Source: Acidimicrobiia bacterium
GTDB taxonomy: Bacteria > Actinomycetota > Acidimicrobiia > Acidimicrobiales > Poriferisodalaceae
DNA: 64,000 nt
Assembly: GCA_022822525.1 (NCBI GenBank)
Contig: JAJEBN010000109.1
Span: forward strand, 1 to 64,000
Direction: 5' to 3'
Both the position numbers and the translations under genes were made by a program. The notes beneath the pieces were generated by a model. It saw only the letters and a list, made by a program, of their open reading frames with translations. It was not told where the DNA came from and did no database searches. Of the stretch, positions 59,708 through 64,000 are shown in pieces. Numbering within the stretch: the first letter of the stretch is position 1; every line of letters begins with the position of its first letter.

Positions 59708-61633
59708 TCAGCTGGCGCGCAGCCATTCCGCCACTGCCTCGGCTGCACCGACCTGCAGCTCGGGATCCAGCAACTCGGCCTCGCGATCGCGGAGCCAGAC
59801 AAGCCAGCCGTGGCGCAGTCGCATGCGCTCGTGCTCTGACTGCTGAGGATCGGATTCGGCGCCTGGGATCTCCGCGCCGTCGCGGATGAGCTGAATCGTC
59901 TCGTGCACGTGTCGATGCAGTGCCCTCGCCGCTCGATCCAATGCCTCGCCCTCGTTGAGTTCGCTGGCGCCAGCAGCCGCATGGGCAAGCAATTCGCGGT
60001 CGGGTACATCGGAATTCAGGCGATCACGCCAATCGGGCTCCCCGACAAGGCGGAGATACGCCTCGCGAATCTCGGGCAAGGAGAACAGCTGGGGCACGAT
60101 GAGCGACGCGGCGTCACTGTCTGCAGAAGCGACTGCCTCAAGCAGCGCTTGCTCGCGGGCTGCAACACTGCGCTCGGCGCTGCGGCCCGTATGCCGCCGA
60201 GCAGCCGCTGAGGGTGCCTCAGGGAAATCCCAGCCGTCGCCCGCGTTCTGATCCGGATACGGGTCGTCGAAGTAGCCCTCCTCAGGCTCCGGCGGGGGCG
60301 GGAAGTCGTAGGCGTCACCGGCGGCAGGTGCAGTCCGTTCGACCTGCCGTTGGCGGGCGGACTCGACGCGCTCGCGCAGGTCGGCGACCGTCATCGGGAT
60401 GAGCCGCGCGACGGGCTCCAGATCGGCGTCGATGAGCACGTCAGCGGGGTACACAGCGAACACCGCTGCGACTTCGTCTGCTGCACGGTCGCGACCCGTC
60501 GGGCTGTCGAGTTCGGCCCGTTGCAGGATGCGCTCGGCCCGAAAGGCATGCAGCGGTTGAGCTTCATCCAATGCTCGGCGCAGCGCAGGCGGGTTGCTGG
60601 CTGCGAGATCACCCGGATCGGATCCCGGCGGGAGCGCTGCAACGAAGATGTCGAGTCCAAACTCCCGCTCCCACTGGTGCGCTCGCTCCGCGGCGGTCTG
60701 GCCTGCGGCGTCAGCGTCAAAGGCCAGCACGATGCGCTTGGCGGAACGCGAGAGCAGTTCGGCGTGCTGCTTGGTCAGCGCTGTGCCGCAGGTGGCAACG
60801 GACTCCGACACACCAGCGAGGTCGCAGCCGATGACATCGGTGTGGCCTTCGCAGACCACAACTCGCTCCGATGTGCGGGCGGCCTGCTTCGCCAGATGCA
60901 GCCCGTAGAGCACCTTGCTCTTGTCATACACGGCCGTGCCGGCGGTGTTCTTGTACTTCGGGCCCTTGGGCGGCGCCTCGCCAGAGCGGGGCAGGATGCG
61001 ACCGGCGAAGCTGACCACCCGGCCGCTGGCGTCGCAGATCGGGAACATGACCCGGTCCCGAAAAAAGTCCGATTCCTGTTCCGCGGACGCCAGCCCGGCC
61101 TTCCTCAGCAGATCCACCGGAGCGCCGAGGTGCTGGCACAGTGCATCCCACAGCGGCGGGGCGTAGCCCAGACGCCACTGCACCACAGTGTCGCGGTCGT
61201 AGCCCCGCCGTCGCAGGTAGGCCCGCGCTTCGCCTGCGTCGGGGCTGCTCATCAGGCGCTCGTGGTAGAAGCGAGCGGCGCGTTCCAGCAGGTCCAAAAG
61301 CTCCTTGCGGTGCCGGTTGGAGCGTTGAGCGCCGGGCGCGTCGTAGGTGAGCTCGATATTGGCTGCAGCCGCGAGCTGCTCGACGGCATCTGCGAAGTCG
61401 AGGTTCTCGGTCTCACGCAGGAACGTGATCGCATCTCCGGAGGCCTTGCAGCCGAAGCAGTGATAGAAGCCCTCGCTGCCGTTGACGCTGAACGACGGCG
61501 TCTTCTCGGTGTGGAACGGGCACAGCCCCACGTGGCGGCTGCCGACACGCTTCAGGCTCACCCGCCTGCCGATGAGCGCGACGAGATCGGTTGCCTCGCG
61601 CACACGCTGTACGTCGGAGTCCCGAATGCTCAT
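59708..61633 (-). CDS. dnaG: DNA primase
   Basis: The 641-aa replication primase. An N-terminal CHC2 zinc finger (Cys38, His41, Cys59, Cys62 in CPFHTEK and YHCFGC) is followed by the TOPRIM core VVVCEGHTDVIGCDLAG and LAFDADAAGQTAAER. The C-terminal about 200 residues, with an acidic proline-rich linker (FPPPPEPEEGYFDDPYPDQ), form the helicase-binding part. Size and domain order are standard for actinobacteria. Confidence 0.95.
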   Translation of the reverse strand: MSIRDSDVQRVREATDLVALIGRRVSLKRVGSRHVGLCPFHTEKTPSFSVNGSEGFYHCFGCKASGDAITFLRETENLDFADAVEQLAAAANIELTYDAPGAQRSNRHRKELLDLLERAARFYHERLMSSPDAGEARAYLRRRGYDRDTVVQWRLGYAPPLWDALCQHLGAPVDLLRKAGLASAEQESDFFRDRVMFPICDASGRVVSFAGRILPRSGEAPPKGPKYKNTAGTAVYDKSKVLYGLHLAKQAARTSERVVVCEGHTDVIGCDLAGVSESVATCGTALTKQHAELLSRSAKRIVLAFDADAAGQTAAERAHQWEREFGLDIFVAALPPGSDPGDLAASNPPALRRALDEAQPLHAFRAERILQRAELDSPTGRDRAADEVAAVFAVYPADVLIDADLEPVARLIPMTVADLRERVESARQRQVERTAPAAGDAYDFPPPPEPEEGYFDDPYPDQNAGDGWDFPEAPSAAARRHTGRSAERSVAAREQALLEAVASADSDAASLIVPQLFSLPEIREAYLRLVGEPDWRDRLNSDVPDRELLAHAAAGASELNEGEALDRAARALHRHVHETIQLIRDGAEIPGAESDPQQSEHERMRLRHGWLVWLRDREAELLDPELQVGAAEAVAEWLRAS

Positions 61634-61695
61634 CTGCCGATGACGCTAGTAACTGGCTGCAACACACTCCGGCGGGAGGATTGCCCGCGATTGCC

Positions 61696-63252
61696 TCAAT
61701 CCCCCGCCAACAAAGCCTGGGCGGCGGCGAGACGGGCTATCGGCACTCGGTATGGCGAGCACGACACGTAGTCGAGGCCTGCTTGCACAGCGAATTGGAT
61801 GCTGGCCGGGTCGCCGCCGTGCTCGCCGCAGATGCCGGCGCGCAGGTCTGGATTGGCGGCGCGCCCTCGCTCCATCGCACTGCTCACGAGCTCGCCGACG
61901 CCGGCAGGGTCCAGCGAGGCGAACGGGTCGGCGTCCAGCAGCCCGTCGGCGACATAGGGAGCGATGACCTGTGCCGCCGTGTCATCGCGACTGAAGCCGA
62001 ACACCATCTGGGTGAGGTCGTTGGTGCCGAAGCTCGCGAACTCCACGCCGCTCGCCAACTCGCCGGCGATGAGACAGGCGCGCGGCGTCTCGATCATGGT
62101 GCCGATCGGCGGCGCAGCACCGGCAGCGGCATCAGCACCATTCCACGCCGAACGCACGGCGTCGACCGCCGCCGCCAGCTCTCCGGCTGTGGACACCAAG
62201 GGCACCATGATCTCGACACGGGGGTCGCCGCCCGCGGCACGACGGTCGGCCACTGCGCCTGCGAGCGCCTCCACCTGCGCGGCATAGAGCTCGGGGCGCA
62301 ACAGGCCGAGCCGCACGCCGCGCACGCCGAGCATCGGGTTGTGCTCGTGCCACTGCGCGGCTTCGGCGGCATCCGCACCGGCAAGGAACTCGTGCATGGG
62401 CGCATCGAGCAGCCGGACCGTGACGGGCAGTCCGTCCATTGCCGCCAGCAGCTCCTGAAAATCTGCTCGCTGGGCCGCTGCGAGATCGTGGACGTGCTCG
62501 TCGTGCCCGTGCAGCACGACGTGCTGCACGATCTCCAGCCGGTCGGGCGCCAAGAACATGTGCTCGGTACGGCACAATCCGATGCCCTGCGCCCCGAGCG
62601 CCTGCGCCGTCGCAGCATCAGCCGCGGTATCCGCATTGGCGAGCACAGAGAACCGTCCTGCTGCGACCCGATCCGCCCAGTCGAGTGCCTCAGCAATCTC
62701 CGCCGGCAGTGCCGAACCCGGCTCCGTACCCGCACCCGCACCGCCGACGGTCGACCCGGCAATCTCACGGCCGCCGAGGGTCACCTCGCCGGTTGACCCA
62801 TCGATCGAGATCGGCGTGCCATTGGCAATGCGCCGGTCGCCGACCGTGAAACAGTCGGTTTCCACCGTGATCTCGCGTGCGTCGCACACGGCGGGAAGGC
62901 CCCAGCCCCGGGCCACCACTGCCGCATGGCTCGCCAGCCCGCCCCGGGCAGTCAGGATTCCCGCCGACAGGCCCATCGCCGCCACGTCGGCGGGGGTGGT
63001 CTCGGTGGCGACCAGGATCACCGTGCTGCCCGCGGACGCCAGATCCAGCGCCGCTTCCGAGCCCACTGCCACAACGCCCGACGCTGCGCCCGGCGATGCT
63101 GCCAGACCGGTCGTCAGCACAGCCACCTCGCCAGCGCCCGACGCCGACTCGAAGGCGGGATGCAACACCTCCACCAGCTCGTCGATGCGCAGGTCGGCCA
63201 CTGCTCGGCGCTGCCGGTCGCTCAACTCGGACGCCGCGTTCGAATCGCTCAT
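61696..63252 (-). CDS. PPDK-like protein lacking the ATP-grasp domain
   Basis: A 518-aa protein (535 with an ATG at 63303) covering only the C-terminal part of pyruvate phosphate dikinase. The first residues (RIDELVEVLHPAFE) match the end of the PPDK nucleotide domain. Next comes the swivelling phosphohistidine domain GILTARGGLASHAAVVARGWGLPAV. Then the PEP/pyruvate TIM barrel: GIGLCRTEHMF, GVRGVRLGLLRPELY, ASFGTNDLTQMVFGFSRDD and GICGEHGGDPASI. Full PPDK is about 880 aa. Without an ATP-grasp module it cannot itself make PEP from ATP; a partner subunit is needed, or it has another role. The region upstream is glycyl-tRNA synthetase, so the missing half is not adjacent. Confidence 0.8.
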   Translation of the reverse strand: MSDSNAASELSDRQRRAVADLRIDELVEVLHPAFESASGAGEVAVLTTGLAASPGAASGVVAVGSEAALDLASAGSTVILVATETTPADVAAMGLSAGILTARGGLASHAAVVARGWGLPAVCDAREITVETDCFTVGDRRIANGTPISIDGSTGEVTLGGREIAGSTVGGAGAGTEPGSALPAEIAEALDWADRVAAGRFSVLANADTAADAATAQALGAQGIGLCRTEHMFLAPDRLEIVQHVVLHGHDEHVHDLAAAQRADFQELLAAMDGLPVTVRLLDAPMHEFLAGADAAEAAQWHEHNPMLGVRGVRLGLLRPELYAAQVEALAGAVADRRAAGGDPRVEIMVPLVSTAGELAAAVDAVRSAWNGADAAAGAAPPIGTMIETPRACLIAGELASGVEFASFGTNDLTQMVFGFSRDDTAAQVIAPYVADGLLDADPFASLDPAGVGELVSSAMERGRAANPDLRAGICGEHGGDPASIQFAVQAGLDYVSCSPYRVPIARLAAAQALLAGD

Positions 63253-63339
63253 CGCGGCACCCGGTCGTGCAGGCCCATGCGGTCCCCCTGTGCCATCCGG
63301 CATCGTGCCGGCATCGGCCGTCCCGTCGAAGCCGTGCCC

Positions 63340-64000
63340 TCAGAGACCCAGCCGGCTCCCCAGATGGTCTACCAGCGCGTCGATCGGCACTCGGTCCTGG
63401 GCCATCGTGTCGCGGTCACGGACGGTGACGCAGCGGTCGTCAACAGACTCGAAGTCGACCGTCACGCACAGCGGCGTGCCGATCTCGTCCTGGCGGCGGT
63501 AGCGGCGCCCGATGGCCTGGGTCTCGTCGTAGTCGCACATCCAGTGCGGCTGACACAACGCCAGCACCTCGCCGGCCAGGGCGGGAAGCGGCTCCTTGCG
63601 AGACAGCGGCAGCACCGCCACCTTGTACGGCGCCAGCCGCGGGTGCAGCCCCAGCACCGTCCGCTCTTCGTCGTTGACGGTCTCGGTGCGGTAGGCAGCC
63701 AGCAGGAACGCCATCAGCGCCCGCGTCGCCCCCGCAGCCGGCTCGATCACGTGCGGCACGTACCGCTCGCCGCTGGCCTGATCGAAGTACTCCAGCTTCT
63801 GGCCCGAGTGCGCGGCGTGCTGGCTCAGGTCGTAATCGCCGCGGTTGGCGATGCCCTCGAGCTCGCCCCAGCCCCACGGGAACAGGAACTCCACGTCGCT
63901 GGTGCCGCTGGAGTAGTGGCTGAGCTCGTCGGCGTCATGGGGGCGCAGGCGGAGCTGGCCGGCGGGGATGCCCAGGTCGGCATACCACCCGAGCCGCTCG
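63340..64000 (-). CDS. glyS: Glycyl-tRNA synthetase, C-terminal part (partial)
   Basis: The ORF runs off the right edge in frame and ends at 63340. Recognisable parts are DVEFLFPWGWGELEGIANRGDYDLSQHAAHSG, the class II motif 3 region HVIEPAAGATRALMAFLLAAY, and the anticodon-binding domain YKVAVLPLSRKEPLPALAGEVLAL, ending with GTPLCVTVDFESVDDRCVTVRDRDTM. This is the single-chain alpha2 type, as in other actinobacteria. It charges tRNA-Gly. The start and N-terminal part lie outside the window. Confidence 0.93.
   Translation of the reverse strand, partial: ERLGWYADLGIPAGQLRLRPHDADELSHYSSGTSDVEFLFPWGWGELEGIANRGDYDLSQHAAHSGQKLEYFDQASGERYVPHVIEPAAGATRALMAFLLAAYRTETVNDEERTVLGLHPRLAPYKVAVLPLSRKEPLPALAGEVLALCQPHWMCDYDETQAIGRRYRRQDEIGTPLCVTVDFESVDDRCVTVRDRDTMAQDRVPIDALVDHLGSRLGL

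Overview
The window looks like part of a high-GC, densely packed actinobacterial chromosome. Inferred placement is Acidimicrobiia-like, possibly marine or host-associated, because it combines many F420/deazaflavin-type oxidoreductases, PPOX and DDN proteins, DUF222-HNH, FAD and Fe(II) oxygenases, TauD/phytanoyl dioxygenases and several arylsulfatases. No taxonomic marker was searched. Genes lie on both strands. Many overlap by ATGA/GTGA, convergent pairs are separated by only a few bases or overlap, and no stretch longer than about 300 bases lacks a gene. At least five genes show a TANNNT box 6 nt before the start codon, the pattern of leaderless transcription. I see no IS element, CRISPR array or phage.

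Layout. 1-7.9 kb: a selenocysteine-containing redoxin running off the left edge, a flavin monooxygenase/acyl-CoA dehydrogenase-like enzyme, an extradiol-dioxygenase-like VOC protein, an atypical SDR, an N,N-dimethylformamidase-beta-like enzyme, a DUF1330 protein and a haloalkane dehalogenase. 7.9-16.3 kb: arylsulfatase, metallo-beta-lactamase hydrolase, PPOX protein, an antitoxin/PIN-toxin/apt operon, DDN nitroreductase, phytanoyl-CoA-type dioxygenase, GNAT, RidA and SnoaL-like proteins. 16.3-24.9 kb: an operon running from a peptide-type ABC importer (with a permease-ATPase fusion) into a sulfatase and a CaiB-type CoA-transferase. 25-35.6 kb: two P450s, two TauD enzymes, a regulator made of two fused TetR units, an SdsA-like alkylsulfatase and a third formylglycine sulfatase. 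35.6-41.6 kb: an aromatic-degradation cluster (Rieske dioxygenase alpha and beta, dihydrodiol-dehydrogenase-like SDR, HpaB-type hydroxylase, class II aldolase, F420 oxidoreductase). 41.7-45.7 kb: nitrobindin-like protein, FlK-type thioesterase, a second selenocysteine-containing redoxin, and two tandem ERG4/ERG24-type sterol reductase homologues. 45.7-50.2 kb: tRNA-Val, inositol-phosphatase family enzyme, DUF222-HNH protein, a lipoprotein. 50.2-59.3 kb: a second peptide-type importer with two tandem substrate-binding lipoproteins and an ATPase carrying a multi-pass membrane insertion. 59.4-64 kb: tRNA-Met, tRNA-Asn, dnaG, an N-terminally shortened PPDK-like protein and the 3' end of glycyl-tRNA synthetase.

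How the genes work together (inference): uptake of organic molecules by two dipeptide-type importers, removal of sulfate or halide groups, oxygenase attack, CoA activation and aldol cleavage. The exact substrates cannot be read from sequence.

The strongest unexpected observations are (1) two thioredoxin-fold genes in which a UGA sits exactly at the catalytic Cys codon and is followed by a perfect hairpin in the position expected for a bacterial SECIS element; (2) an OppF-type ABC ATPase with about 200 hydrophobic residues inserted between the Q-loop and the LSGGQ-type signature; (3) tandem bacterial ERG24-like reductases; and (4) a TetR-TetR fusion.
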